Of a stretch of 64,000 nt of DNA, positions 29,941 to 41,880 are shown in pieces; within the stretch, counting starts at the first letter, position 1, and the number at the start of each line of letters is the position of its first letter. Both the position numbers and the translations under genes were made by a program. The stretch spans positions 3,174,501 through 3,238,500 of the forward strand of contig CANXME010002010.1 in assembly GCA_948144175.1 (NCBI GenBank), read 5' to 3'. This DNA comes from Closterium sp. NIES-65 (taxonomy: Eukaryota > Streptophyta > Zygnematophyceae > Desmidiales > Closteriaceae). The notes under the pieces are model-generated. The model made no database searches, had not been told where the DNA came from, and saw only the letters and a program-made list of their open reading frames with translations.

Positions 29941-31440
29941 ACACCTTCACACTTGACTCGGGGGCTTTTCGCTCCTTCTTTCGAGACCGCACCACACTCA
30001 CGCCGCTTGGTCGGCCAGTTGCGGTCTCCCTGGTAGACCCCTCTGGGGGTCCATTCCTTGCTCACTTCTCCACTGTCCTCCCTTGTCCGGCGGCCCCCTC
30101 TGGCACCCTGTCTGGTCTTTACCTCCCCTCGTTCTCTACAAACTTGGTGAGTGGTGCTGACCTACAGGATGCGGGGGTTCACCAGTTTACTCCTGCGAGT
30201 CTGCGGGTGACCCACTGCTCGGACGCTCGCATAGGCCGGCACCTGGCCACGTTTACGCGTCGGCCGGGGTCGAGCCTGTACACCCTGACCACTGAGTCTC
30301 CTCCTGTCCCTGCGTCTGGTCAGGTAGCTGCGTCGGGTGAGGTGTTTGCTGCAGCGTCCAGGTCTGGTCCTGAGTCTGCCCCCTGCTCGTGTCGCCTCCT
30401 GTCTCACGAGAATCTCCTCTGGCACCACCGCTTTGGTCACCCCTTCCTGCTTCGTCTCCGAAGCATGGCCTCCCGTGTCCTTGTCTCTGGTCTTCCCCGG
30501 TCCCTCCCTCCCCTTCCTCCGGGGCCTGGCCCTACCTGCGTCCCCTGTGTCGAGGGTCGGCAGCGGGCTACCCCTCACTCCTCCCAGTTTCCTCCGACAG
30601 AGGCCCCGCTGCAGACGCTTCACATGGACGTGTGGGGCCCAGCCCGCGTCCGTGGTTAGGGTCACGAGCGCTAGTTCTTGCTGGTGGTTGACGACTACTC
30701 GCGTTACACCACAGTCTTCCCCTTGCGCAGCAAGGGTGATGTCACTGAGGTGTTGATCGACTGGATCCGCGCAGCTCGTCTCCAGCTCAGGCGGAGCTTC
30801 GGCTCGGACTTTCCTGTTCTGCGTCTGCACTCTGACAGAGGCGGAGAGTTCTCCTCTGGCCTTCTGCGAGCCTACTGTCGTGCACGAGGCATCCGCCAGA
30901 CCTTCACGCTTCCGGACTCTCCACAGCAAAATGGGATTGCTGAGCGCCGCATTGGCATGGTCATGGACGTCACCCGTACGTCCATGATGCATGCGGCTGC
31001 CCCCCATTTTCTGTGGCCGTTTGCGGTTCGGTACGCGGCGCATCAGATCAACCTTCAGCCCCGGGTCTCCATGCCGGAGACCTCCCCAGCTTTGCTGTGG
31101 ACGGGGAAGGTTGGCGATGCGTCTGCGTTCCGTGTCCGGGGATCTCAGGCGTTTGTCCGCGACTTGTCTGCGGACAAGCTGTCCCCTCGTGCTGCTCCTT
31201 GCGTCTTCCTGGGTTTCCCCCCTGACGCGCCTGGGTGGCAGTTCTACCACCCCACCTCTCGCCGTGTTCTGTCCTCCCGGGATGTCACGTTCAACGAGTC
31301 GGTCCCCTACTACCGCCTCTTCCCCTACCGCACTCCGTCCCTCCCCCCGCCACCGCTCTTCCTTGTATCAGGTCCCCCCCCGGTAGACCCCCTCCCCCCT
31401 CAGGGTCCTGCCCCTTCAGGTGTGTCCCAGGTAGACGCTG
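29941..31440 (+). pseudogene. Element I protease and integrase
   Basis: Protease core FTLDSGAFRSFF at about 29946. The pre-integrase zinc region (LLWHHRFGHPFL, CVPCVEG) lies at 30415-30560. The D-D-E core is seen as HMDVWGPARV (about 30622), LHSDRGGEFSSG (about 30826) and NGIAERRIG (about 30930). The C-terminal domain runs to YYRLFPYRTPSL near 31335. About two breaks. Confidence 0.92.
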
Positions 31441-32300
31441 TTGAGCCTGTCGAGGTCGCTGGTGACTCTGGTGCTGCTGAGGGTGCTGAGCCTGGGGGTG
31501 CTGACTCTGGGGGTGCTGAACGTGTGGGTGCTACGCCTGGGGGTGCTGAGCCTGAGGGTACTACGACTGGGGGTGCTGAGCCTGGGGGTGCTACGCCTGG
31601 GGGTGCTGAGCCTGGGGGTGCTGAGCCTGGGGGTGCTACGCCTGGAGGTGCTGAGCCTGGGGGTGCGGAGCCTGAGGGAGCTCGGCCTGCTGGTGCTGTG
31701 CCTGGCGGTTCTCCGGGTGCTTCTTCTCGGCGGGAGCCACTCTCTCCACAGGAGCTACGTGAGTGGTTTGCCCGGCGCTGGAGGCGAGCTGCTGGAGCTG
31801 GAGGTGCTGCGGGTAGTGGAGGTTCTGTTGCTGCTGAGGGAGCTGGTGCCACGGGTCCCGGAGGTACTCGTACTGGGTATACTGGAGTTGCTGGACCTGC
31901 GGGTACTTCTGGAGCTGGAGCTACTGCGGGTGTTGGCGCGGGGGCTAATGCTTTCAGTCCTGGAGGTGGTCCTGCTGGGGGTACTACTGGTGCTGCTGGT
32001 GGTACTGGGGCTGGAGCTGCTACTGGTGCTGGTGCTGCCACTGGTGGTGCTGGTGCTGTCCCTGCTGTGTCTGGAGTCGCCGCGCGGCCTCGGCCGTACT
32101 TCGTTCCGCTCCTTCAGCATGTTCTTGGTCTCCCGTCTTCTACTGGTCCTCCTCCTCCCTTAGAGTGTCCACAGCCTGTCCCGTCGCAGTAACAGTTACA
32201 GCCGGCCTCCCCACTGCCTGCTCCTTCTCCCTACACTGGTCCTACTGGAGGTCTTGCTGAGCGTCGTAAGCCTGCGCCTCGCCCTGCGTCACCTGTCCGT
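31441..32300 (+). repeat. Element I pentapeptide-repeat linker
   Basis: About 14 units of a 15-bp repeat (CTGAGCCTGGGGGTG type; GGAEP, GGATP) at 31480-31680, then LSPQELREWFARRWRR at 31740-31790 and a Gly/Ala-rich stretch. Other frames of this tract give Leu/Val-rich or Pro-rich artefacts. Confidence 0.86.
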
Positions 32301-32363
32301 GCTGCTCGCACTAGTGGTCGCGGTTCGCGTCAGCGTCCTCCTCCTGTCCCTTGCACGCACTGG

Positions 32364-34250
32364 ATGTCTCTGCGTCCGTCCACTGCTCCTCTGCGTGCCC
32401 CTTTGCCTTCTCCTCCTGAGTCTTCTCTTCCTGCTCTTGCCGACCCGGAGTCGGACTCTCTTCGTGCTGCCAGTCCTACTGTCACGCGTCTCCTGGCTAC
32501 TGTTGTCACTGACCCTTCCTTTGAGTCCACTGCTGCGTGTGCCCTAGTTTCTGAGCTCGTCCACTTTTCTGCTCGCTGTCGCCTAAACTACGCCGCCAGT
32601 CTTGTTGCTCAGTCTAAGTCTGTCTGTCCTCCGTCCGTCGGGGGTGAGTGTGCCCTTGGCACGGACGTCCTTGAGGACAGGCAGGAGGAGTTCCAGTGCT
32701 TGGCCGCTGCTTCACCTCATCTCGTGTCCGTACTGCTTACCCCTGAGGGTGACCCGGATGCACTTGACATCCCGACTCCGCGCTCTTACGCGGAGGCGAT
32801 AGAGGGTCCCTACTCCTCTCAGTGGCAGATAGCTATGGACGCAGAGATGGCTTCCTTGAAGTCCACAGGCACCTACGTTGACGCTGTTCCCCCTCCTGGG
32901 GCAAACATCGTCAGTGGCATGTGGATTTTCAGGGTGAAGCGACCGCCGGGTTCTCCGCCTGTCTTCGAGGCGCGTTACGTGGCTCGTGACTTCAGTCAGC
33001 GGCAGGGAGTTGACTACTTTCAGACCTTCTCTCCCACCCCGAAGATGACCACTCTTCGGGTACTGCTGCACATAGCTGCTCACCGTGACTACGAGCTACA
33101 CTCTCTTGACTTCAGCACTGCTTTCTTGCAGGGCAGCCTGCACGAGGAGATCTGGCTGCGTCGCCCACCTGGTTTCACTGGGTCTTTTCCTCCTAGCACC
33201 CAGTGGAGCCTCCGGCGGCCAGTCTACGGTCTCTGCCAGGCACCGCGTGAGTGGCACGACACACTGAGGACTACACTTGCGGCTCTTGGGTTTGCTCCCT
33301 CTACTGCCGACCCGTCGCTGTTTCTGCGCACCGACACTTCTTTGCCGCCGTTCTACATCCTCGTGTACGTCTTTGCCACAACTGACACTGCTGGACTCGC
33401 CCTCGTGAAGTCCGAGCTGCAGAAGAGACACACGTGCACTGACCAAGGTTAACTGCGCAGCTACCTTGGCTTGCAGATCACTCGGGACAGAGCACGCCGC
33501 ACCATTACCCTGACTAAGTCACACATGGTGCAGCAGGTCCTTCAGTGCTTCGGCTTCACGTACTCCTCGCCTCAGGCCACTCCTCTGCCTACTCGCCACT
33601 CGCTCTCAGCTCTGCCTTCGGATGAGTCCGTAGAGTCGAGTGGCCCGTACCCAGAGCTTGTTGGCTGCCTCATGTACCTGATGACCTGCACACGACCTGA
33701 CCTTGCATACCCTCTTAGCATTCTTGCACGCTATGTTGCTCCTGGGAGACACAGACTGGAGCACATGGCTGCAGCGAAGAGGGTGTTGCGCTACTTGTGC
33801 AGTACGTCGGGCATGGGGCTTGTGCTGGGAGGGCAGAGTCCAGTGGTCCTTACTGGGCACGCAGACGCTTCTTGGGCTGATGACCAGGCTACGCAGCGGT
33901 CGTCACAGGGTTACACCTTCAGCCTTGGTTCCGGCTCTGTTTCGTGGCGGGCTACTCGCTCGTCTTCTGTTCTCGGCTCCAGCTGTGAGGCTGAGATCTA
34001 CGCAGGAGCCATGGCTACACAGGAGCTTTGCTGGCTCACCTACCTGCTGACTGACCTCGGAGAGCAGCGACTGGAGCACAGAACGAAGCACATTGCTCTT
34101 CGCTACTTTCTTGCTCGTGAGCTGCAGCGGCGTGGTCAGCTCCGTCTTGCGTACGTGGCCTCTGAGGCCAACACTGCTGATATCTTCACCAAGGTGCTTG
34201 CGCCTTGTGACCATCAGCGTTTCTGTACTCACTTGTGCCTACCTTGCCTC
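32364..34250 (+). pseudogene. Element I RT and RNase H
   Basis: RT from about 32830 (MDAEMASLKSTGTYVDAV) through LDFSTAFLQGSLHEEIWL (about 33108) to the connection region near 33800. RNase H from TGHADASWADDQ (about 33853) to SEANTADIFTK (about 34163). The sequence is close to G but the region is broken at a few points. Confidence 0.9.
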
Positions 34251-34471
34251 ACTTGCTCACCTCTTGACCTTGCTTGTACTGTTACATATATATATACCTT
34301 CTCTTGCTTGTCTAGCTTTTTTTATATATATGTACTCGTGCATGTGAACTGGCCTTGTGGCCTTGAACTTGTGCTCAAAATGTGTGGTGACTTTGTGATC
34401 CACCCCGAGCTTGCTTTGCTTTGCTTTGCTTGACTGGTCTTGTGACCCCTTGTGCTCCCCCACTTTGCCTA

Positions 34472-35127
34472 TGTTATAGTCACAATAGGCTCCAATGTGC
34501 CTCAAACGAAAGATTGAGTGCACAGCCGGATTTCTGCACAGCGGCTTCAAACGTTCATAGCGTTCTGGTCACAACTTCAACTGACCTGATTCAACTTGGA
34601 TCTGGAGCGTCTAAACGTCGCCTACAATAGGCAATTTAAATCACACAATTTCACCAGGTATTGATGACACAGTGTTGGTTTGAACGAACGGCACTATGGC
34701 AGCCACTATAGTCTTAGAACACAAAATAGGAAGAGATATGAAGAGTTACGAGTTGGGAATGACTCCCAGCTCCTACAAACCCCAAGAGCCGAGGTACAGT
34801 GATGTCGAACAGTGCCACACTGTCCCCAACCACGAAGGGTCTCGAAAATACCCTTCACTAGGGCCTACACCAAGTGAAATGTTACACTACACAAAGTAAT
34901 GTAACTATCTTCAATATCTTGAGGTGTACCCTTTTGGCGAGCTTCGAAATCACTTGAGGCTTGACACCAAGGCTCAGGCTCTTCATCACAAACTCATCCT
35001 TGAGTTCTTGATGGGTCTGCTGCACACACCTGCGACACACCGAACGTTCGACACAGGACAAAATAGAAACAGCGCACGACAAAAAAAAAAACCGCGCGCG
35101 AGACACAAACGACCATGTAACACGCTG
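34472..35127. repeat. O copy 1 (left part of the LTR)
   Basis: Matches 39655-40205 over its last 545 bp. Contains a poly-A run near 35081-35091. No coding potential recognised. Confidence 0.75.
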
Positions 35128-35257
35128 TGAGAATAAATGACTAGGAATGAGAATGACTAAGTCAGAGTTGGGTACAAATACAACCCTAGAAAGCTGTACC
35201 CCATATGTGCTACCCCACTATAGCCTACAAACATGCATCAGCTATAATAATCTGACA
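35128..35257 (-). repeat. Element P 3' LTR
   Basis: About 130 bp, TGTCAGATTATTATAG ... ATTTATTCTCA in sense orientation; CACACCCCCATAGGCAAAGT (polypurine hairpin) starts at 35256. Confidence 0.85.
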
Positions 35258-35466
35258 CACCCCCATAGGCAAAGTGGGGGAGAACAAGGGGTCACAAGAC
35301 CAGTCAAGCAAAGCAAAGCAAAGCAAGCTCAGGGTGGATCACAAAGTCACCAAGCAGTCCGAGCACAAGAGCAGGGCCAGAGGCCAGTTCACATGCAGGA
35401 GTACAGACATATATATAAAACTAGACAAGCAGGAGCAGGTATATATATGTCACAGAACAAGTAAAG

Positions 35467-38109
35467 TCAAGAAGAGAGCAAGTGAGGCAAGACAGGCACA
35501 AGACCCAGCTGGGTGCAGAAGCGCTGATGGTCACAAGGCGCGAGTGCCTTGGTGAACACATCAGAAGTGTTGGCCTCAGAGGCCACGTAGGCAAGTCGCA
35601 TTTGACCACGCTGCTGCTGCTCACGAGCAAGGAAGTAGCGGAGAGCAATGTGCTTCGTTCTGTGCTCCAAGCGCTGCTCTCGACACAAGGCCAGCATGGC
35701 CTTGTTGTCTACGTACAGCACTGGAGGAGAACGAGACGGCTCTCCAAGGTCATTCAGCAGGTAGGTGAGCCAGCGAAGCTCTTGTGCAGCCATGGCCCCG
35801 GCGTAGATCTCAGCCTCACAGCTGGAGCTGAGAACCGAAGACGAACGAGTAGACCGCCACGAGACAGAGCCGGAACCAAGACTGAAGGTGTAACCCTGTG
35901 ACGACCGCTGCGTAGCCTGGTCGTCAGCCCAAGAAGCGTCCGCGTGGCCTGTAAGGACCACTGGACTCCGCCCTCCAAGCACTAGCCCCATGCCCGACGT
36001 ACTGCACAGGTAGCGCAATACCCTCTTCGCTGCAGCCATGTGCTCTGGTCGGTGTCTCCCAGGAGCAACATAGCGTGCAAGAATGCTCAGAGGGTATGCA
36101 AGGTCAGGTCGAGTGCAGGTCATCAGGTACATGAGGCAGCCAACAAGCTCTGGGTACAGGCCACTCGACTCTACGGACTCATCCGAAGGCAGAGCTGAGA
36201 GTGAGTGGCGAGTAGACAGAGGAGTGGCCTGAGGCGAGGAGTACGTGAAGCCGAAGCGCTGAAGGACCTGCTGCACCATGTGTGACTGAGTCAAGGTGAT
36301 GGTGCGGCGTGCTCTGTCCCGAGTGATCTGCAAGCCAAGGTAGCTGCGCAGTTCACCCAGGTCTGTGCACGTGTGTCTCTTCAGTAGCTCGGACTTCACG
36401 TAGGCGAGTCTAGCAGTGTCCGCGGTGGCAAAGACCAAGTCGTCGACGTACACGAGGATGTAGAACGGCGGCAGTGAAGTGTCGGTGCGCAGAAACAGCG
36501 ACGGGTCAGCAGTAGACGGAGCAAACCCAAGAGCCGCAAGCGTAGTCCTCAGTGTGTCGTGCCACTCTCGCGGTGCCTGGCGGAGACCGTAGACTGGCCG
36601 TCGGAGGCTCCACTGGGTGCCAGGAGGGAAAGTCCCAGTGAAGCCAGGTGGACGGCGCAGCCAGATCTCCTCGTGCAGGCTACCCTACAGGAACGCAGTG
36701 CTGAAGTCGAGAGAGTGAAGCTCGTAGTCGCGCTGAGCGGCTATGTGCAGCAGCACCCGAAGAGTGGTCATCTTCGGGGTGGGAGAGAAGGTCTGAAAGT
36801 AGTCAACTCCGTGCCGCTGGTTGAAGCCACGAGCAACGTACCGCGCCTTGAAGACAGGTGGAGAGCCCGGCGGCCGCTTCACCCGGAAGATCCACATGCC
36901 ACTGACGATGTTCGCTCCAGGAGGGGGAACTGCGTGAACGTAGGTGCCTGTGGACTTCCAGGAAGCCATCTCTGCATCCATAGCTGCCTGCCACTGAGAG
37001 GAGTAGGGACCCTCTACGGCCTCCGCGTAAGAGCGCGGAGTCGGGATGTCTAGTGCATCCGGGTCTCCCTCAGGAGCAAGCAGTACAGACGCAAGATGAG
37101 GTGAAGCAGCAGCCAGACACTGTAACTCCTCGTGCCTGTCCTCTAGGACGTCCGTGCCAAGAGCACACTCACCCCCGACGGACGGAGGACAGACAGACGC
37201 AGACTCAGCAACAAGACTAGCAGCGTAGTCTAGACGACAGCGAGCAGCAAAGTCGAGGAGCTCAGCAACAAGAGCAGACGCAGCAGTGGACTCAAACGAG
37301 GGGTCAGTGACGACAGTAGCAAGCAGACGCGTGACAGTAGGACTGGCAGCACGAAGAGAGTCCGACTCAGGGTCGGCAAGCGCAGGAAGAGAGGACACAG
37401 GAGGAGAAGGCAAAGGGGCACGCAGAGGAGCAGTGGACGGACGCAGAGACATCCGGTGCGTGCAAGGGACAGGAGGAGGACGCTGACGCGAACCGCGACC
37501 ACTAGCGCAAGCAGCACGAACAGGTGACGCGGGACGAGACGCAGGCTCACGACGCTCAGTAAGACCTCCAGTAGGACCAGTGTAAGGAGAGGGATCAGGT
37601 AGAGGAGAGGAAGGCTCCAACAGTGACTGCGACTGGACAGGCTGTGGACACTCTACCGGAGGAGAAAGACCAAGAACCTGCTGCAGGAGCGGAACGAAGT
37701 ACGGCCGAGGCCGCGCGGCAGCTCCAAACTCAGCAGGGACAGCACCAGCACCCTCAGCGACAGTACCAGCGCCACCAACACCTCCAGCGGCAGGACCTCC
37801 AGCAGTACCAGCAGCAGAACCACCACGAGGACAGACAGCAGTGGTCTCAGCACCAACACCCTCAGCAGCTCCAGCTCCAGGAGGACCCGCAGGCCCAGCA
37901 GCTCCGGGACCGGTAGCACCAGCACCCTCGACGGTCGAAGAAGCTCCAGCTCCAGCAGCACGCCTCCAGCGGTGAGCAAACCACTCGCGCAGCTCGTGTG
38001 GAGAGAGGGGCTCCCGTCGAGACGCAGCAGCAGGAGAAACCCCAGGCTCAGCACCCCCAGGCTCAGCAGCCCCCAACTCAGCACCCCCAGGCTCAGCAGC
38101 TCCAGGCAC
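35467..38109 (-). pseudogene. Element P RT, RNase H and linker
   Basis: Minus strand. RNase H lies at about 35940-35500 (TGHADASWADDQ ... SEANTSDVFTKAL). RT lies at about 36990-36000, with YVDD near 36440 and LDFSTAFL near 36690. The linker with LSPHELREWFAHRWRR is near 37990. Very close to element G in sequence. About two breaks. Confidence 0.92.
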
Positions 38110-38290
38110 AGCACCCCCCGGCTCAGCACCCTCCGCAGTAGTACCCCCAGGCCCAGCACCCTAAGGCTCAGCACCCCCAGTAGCAGCACCTCCAGGCCCG
38201 GCACCCCCGCGCACAGCACCCCCAGAGTCAGCACCCCCAGGCTCAGCACCCGTAGCAGCACCAGAGTCACCAGTAACCTCGACCGGGTCA
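38030..38290 (-). repeat. Element P pentapeptide-repeat linker
   Basis: About 16 units of the CCCCCAGGCTCAGCA repeat (GGAEP-type on the minus strand). Confidence 0.85.
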
Positions 38291-38345
38291 ACTGCGTCTA
38301 CCTGGGACACACCTGAGGGGGCAGGAACCTGAGGGGGGAGGGGGT

Positions 38346-39659
38346 CTACCGGGGGGGGAAGCGGCACAAGGAAGTCCGGCGGAGGGGGGAGGGAAGGAGT
38401 GCGGTAGGGGAAGAGGCGGTAGAAGGGGACTGACTCGGCGAACGTGACGTCCTGGGAGGACAGAACACGACGAGAGGAGGGGTGGTAAAACTACCACCCT
38501 GGAGCGTCAGTGGGGAAGCCAAGGAAGACACAGGGAGCAGCACGAGGGGACAGCTTGTCCGCAGACAAGTCGCGGACAAACGCCCGAGATCCCCAGACAC
38601 GGAACGCCGACGCATCGCCAACCTTCCCCGTCCACAGCAAGACTGGGGACATCGCGGGCCGAGAGACCCTGGGGTGAAGGTTGAGCTGATGCGCCGCGTA
38701 CCTCACCGCAAACGGCCACAGAAAATGGGGGGCAGCCGCATGCATCATGGACGTACGAGCGACATCCATGACCATGCCAATGCGGCGCTCAACAATCCCA
38801 TTTTGCTGTGGAGAGTCCGGAAGCGTGAAGGTCTGGCGGATCCCCTGTGCACGACAATAGTCTCGCAGAAGGCCAGAGGAGAACTCTCCGCCTCTGTCCG
38901 AGTGCAGACGCAGAACAGGAAAGTCCGAGCCAAAGCTCTTCCTGGGCTGGAGACGAGCCTCGCGGATCCAGTCGATCAGCACCTCAGTGACAGCACCCTT
39001 GCTGTGCAAGGGGAGGACTGTGGTGTAACGCGAGTAGTCGTCAACCACCAACAGAAAGTAGCGCTCGTGACCCTGCCCACGGACGGGGGCTGTGCCCCAC
39101 ACGTCCATGTGAAGCGTCTGCAGAGGAGCCTCTGCCGGGGGGAACTGGGAGGAGTGAGGAGCAGCCCGGAGGCGACCCTCGACACAGGGGACACAGGAAG
39201 GTCCTGGCCCGGAGGGAAGGGGAGGGAGAGACTGGGGAAGACCAGAGACAAGGACACGGGAAGCCATGCTCCGAAGACGGGGCAAGGAGGGGTGGCCAAG
39301 ACGGTGGTGCCACAGGAGAGTCTCGTGAGACAGGAGGCGACAAGAACAGGGTGCAGACTCAGGACCTGACCGGGACGCAGCAGCAAACACCTGACCTGAC
39401 GCAGCCACCTGACCAGACGCAGGGACAGGGGGAGACTCAACGGTCAGGGTGTAGAGACTCGACCCCGGCCAACGCGAGAACGTGGCCAGGTGTCGGCCTG
39501 TGCGTGCCTCCGTGCAGTGGGTCACCCGCTGACTCGCAGGAGTGAACTGGTGAACCCCCACATCCTGCAGGTCCGCGCCACTCACCAAGTTCGTAGAGAA
39601 CGAGGGAAGGTACAGACCAGACAGGGTGCCCGAAAGGGCAGCCGGACACGGGAGGACAA
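38346..39659 (-). pseudogene. Element P integrase
   Basis: Minus strand: LLWHHRLGHPSL (about 39320), CVPCVEG (about 39190), HMDVWGTAPV (about 39115), LHSDRGGEFSSG (about 38910) and NGIVERRIG (about 38800). The D-D-E triad is visible. The 5' limit coincides with the truncation of P. Confidence 0.92.
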
Positions 39660-40386
39660 CTTCAAATGACCTGATTCAACTTGGATCTAGAGCGTCTAAA
39701 CGTCGCCTACGATGGTCATTTTAAATCTCACAATTTCACCAAGTATTGATGACACAGTGTCGGTTTGAACGAACGGCACTATGGCAGCCACTATAGTCTT
39801 AGAACACAAAATAGGAAGAGATATGAAGAGTTACGAGTTGGGAATGACTCCCAGCTCCTACAAACCCCAAGAGCCGAGGTACAGCGATGTGGAACAGTGC
39901 CACACTGTCCCCAACCACGAAGGGTCTCGAAACTACCCTTCACTAGGGCCTACACCAAGTGAAATGTTACACTACACAAAGTAATGTAACTATCTTCAAT
40001 ATCTTGAGGTGTACCCTTTTGGCGAGCTTCGAAATCACTTGAGGCTTGACACCAAGGCTCGGGCTCTTCATCACAAACTCATCCTTGAGTTCTTGATGGG
40101 TCTGCTGCGCACACCTGCGACACACCGAACGTTCGACACATGACAAAATAGAAACCGCGCACGACAAAAATAAAAACCGCGCGCGAGACACAAACGACAG
40201 CGTAACACGCGTCTAGCGATAACTCGCTATTGACTCGACACACACACTCGACATCATGACTCAACATTCACACACAATTATAAGCATGAAATATATATTA
40301 TCCCATGCCCTCATACCATTCCATACACACACACATGCACGCACACAGACAACAAGCCGAGTGCAAACCGTAGGGTTGCACCAACA
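39655..40386. repeat. O copy 2 (right part of the LTR)
   Basis: Repeats the last 545 bp of O copy 1, then continues to GCACCAACA at 40386, followed by GCCTA and the polypurine tract and 3' LTR of element I. Confidence 0.75.
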
Positions 40387-40399
40387 GCCTATGGGGGTG

Positions 40400-40527
40400 T
40401 GTCACAACATTATAGCTCATGCATATTGTGTAGGCTATAGTGGGGTAGGCCATAAGGGGTACAACCCAATTAGGGTTAGTACTTGTACCCAATTCATTCA
40501 TAGTTCATTCATTCTCGTTTCTTCTCA
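40400..40527 (+). repeat. Element I 3' LTR
   Basis: 128 bp matching 27378-27505 at about 124 sites; preceded by TGGGGGTG and followed by TCTCC, where H gag resumes. Confidence 0.94.
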
Positions 40528-40532
40528 TCTCC

Positions 40533-41880
40533 TACCCTGCCTGCTGATGCTGGCAGCACTGTTCGCTCACAGTGGGCCACGGGTGATGCTGCTGCCCGTC
40601 TTGCTGTGCGTCGCCACTTACCGACCACTGAGCGTGCGCACTTTAGTCAGTACAAGAGTGCTAAGACCTTGTACAACGCTGTAGTTGCACGCTACTCTTC
40701 CCCTGCCACTGCTGCTCTTAGCCGCCTCACACTGCCGTACCTGTTTCCTGACCTCGCCGCCTTTCCCACTGTCGCTGACCTCGTTATGCACCTTCACACT
40801 AGTGACACCCGCTACCGCGCTGCGCTTCCTGCTGAGTTCTGCGCCAAGAACCCCTCCCCCCATGTACATCACCCTCTACTACATAGTCACCTGGCTCCCT
40901 AACTCCCTTCGCTCGGTCAGGGACCACTTCCTCTCTGTTTGCCCCACCACACTCATCGTTGACCTCCTAGAGGAGCGCCTCCTGGCAGCTGAGAAGAGTA
41001 TAGTCGCTGTAGGAGCCTCTGGAGGTGACCCGCGTGCCCCTGTCTTTGAGGGGTGCTCCCCCTCCGCCCTTTTGCCTTTTGTTGCCTCTGCTGCTGCCGT
41101 CGACTTCGTTGGCACCGAGTCGTTCGGCGCTGCGTCTGCCCCTAGTGGGCGACGCCGCACCGGCAAGGGCAAGGGAGGCAAGGGCGCTGGAGGGGCTGGC
41201 GGGGGCAGTGGAGGTGGCGGTGGAGGAGGCGAAGGGAGTGGGGGTGGTGGTGGGAGTGGTGGCGGGGGTGGGAGCTTCGGTGGCGGCAGTGGCGGCGGAG
41301 GCGGCGGCGGCGGTGGCGGTGGGAGCGAAGGAGGATGCGGTGGCGGAGGTGGCAGCGGAGGAGGTGGAGCTAGTCGGGGTGGCTCTGTGCAGCGGGGCAG
41401 CTTAGGTGGTGGTCTGCGCCAGCAGGAGCAGCGCACTCGTGAGACCCCGTCCCCCCAGCAGCTTCGTGAGTGGTACGCTGGGCGTCAGCGAGGTGGGGGT
41501 ACTGGTCCCTGCACCTACGTCCTCCGTACCGGCGACCGCGCTGGTGAGCAGTGTGGGGGCCCGCACTCCACCCAGCGCTGCTTCGGCCGCCTGACGGACG
41601 CTTGGCGTCACCAGTTCCCTGACGCCACTGAGATCCCTCGCTGGGGAGAGCTGTCAAGGGCGGGGGTTGCTATCTTTGATCTTGACTATGATGCTATTCT
41701 TGCTGCCATGTATGCTGTGTCTACTAGTGATGAGGGTGACTGTTACCTGTGTGTTCCGCTTGACCCGGGCATTGAGGCTGCTGCTCTACGTGCTGGTGAG
41801 GCTGCTGCTCTAGGTGCTAGTGCATCTGCTGCCTCAGGTGCTGGTGAGTCTGCTCTCTCAGGTACCACGTCGGCTCAGGC
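40533..41880 (+). pseudogene. Element H gag, second part (after I)
   Basis: Continues the capsid (TERAHFSQYKSAKTLYNAVV) from 40533. A GKGKGGKGAGG patch follows, then a glycine-rich tract (41190-41375), SPQQLREWYAGRQRGGG (about 41455) and the C-X13-C-X3-H-X4-C motif (about 41510-41583). Then comes an acidic/Ala-rich spacer to the protease. A few breaks. Confidence 0.88.

Larger units (their letters stand above)
35128..39659 (-). mobile_element. Element P: 5'-truncated short-LTR copia
   Basis: A 3' LTR (35128-35257), 3' untranslated region, RNase H, RT, linker and integrase are read on the minus strand. The element stops abruptly within the protease-integrase spacer at about 39659, where O sequence begins. 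Gag, leader and 5' LTR are absent. P and O share a few bases (ACAAC) at the junction, which suggests ectopic or microhomology-mediated joining rather than ordinary insertion. About three breaks in what remains. Confidence 0.9.
34472..40386. mobile_element. LTR sequence O in two partial copies around element P
   Basis: O starts TGTTATAGTCAC at 34472 and ends GCACCAACA at 40386, LTR-like TG...CA ends, flanked by GCCTA (34467-34471 and 40387-40391). Two overlapping partial copies (34472-35127 and about 39655-40386) share about 545 bp at roughly 97% identity, and P lies between them. This could be a solo LTR rearranged with P, or the two LTRs of an element whose interior was lost. On the minus strand its first bases (TGTTGGTGCAACC) resemble the LTR start of element A. 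No coding region of O is left. Confidence 0.7.
27378..40527 (+). mobile_element. Element I: short-LTR copia inserted in H gag
   Basis: 128-bp LTRs (27378-27505 and 40400-40527) with about four differences, flanked by TCTCC (27373-27377 and 40528-40532). Its own coding region (28414-34250) is co-linear: gag, protease, integrase, linker, RT, RNase H, with about five breaks. Its 3' untranslated region ends at the polypurine hairpin, where LTR sequence O with truncated element P is inserted (34472-40386). Confidence 0.95.
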
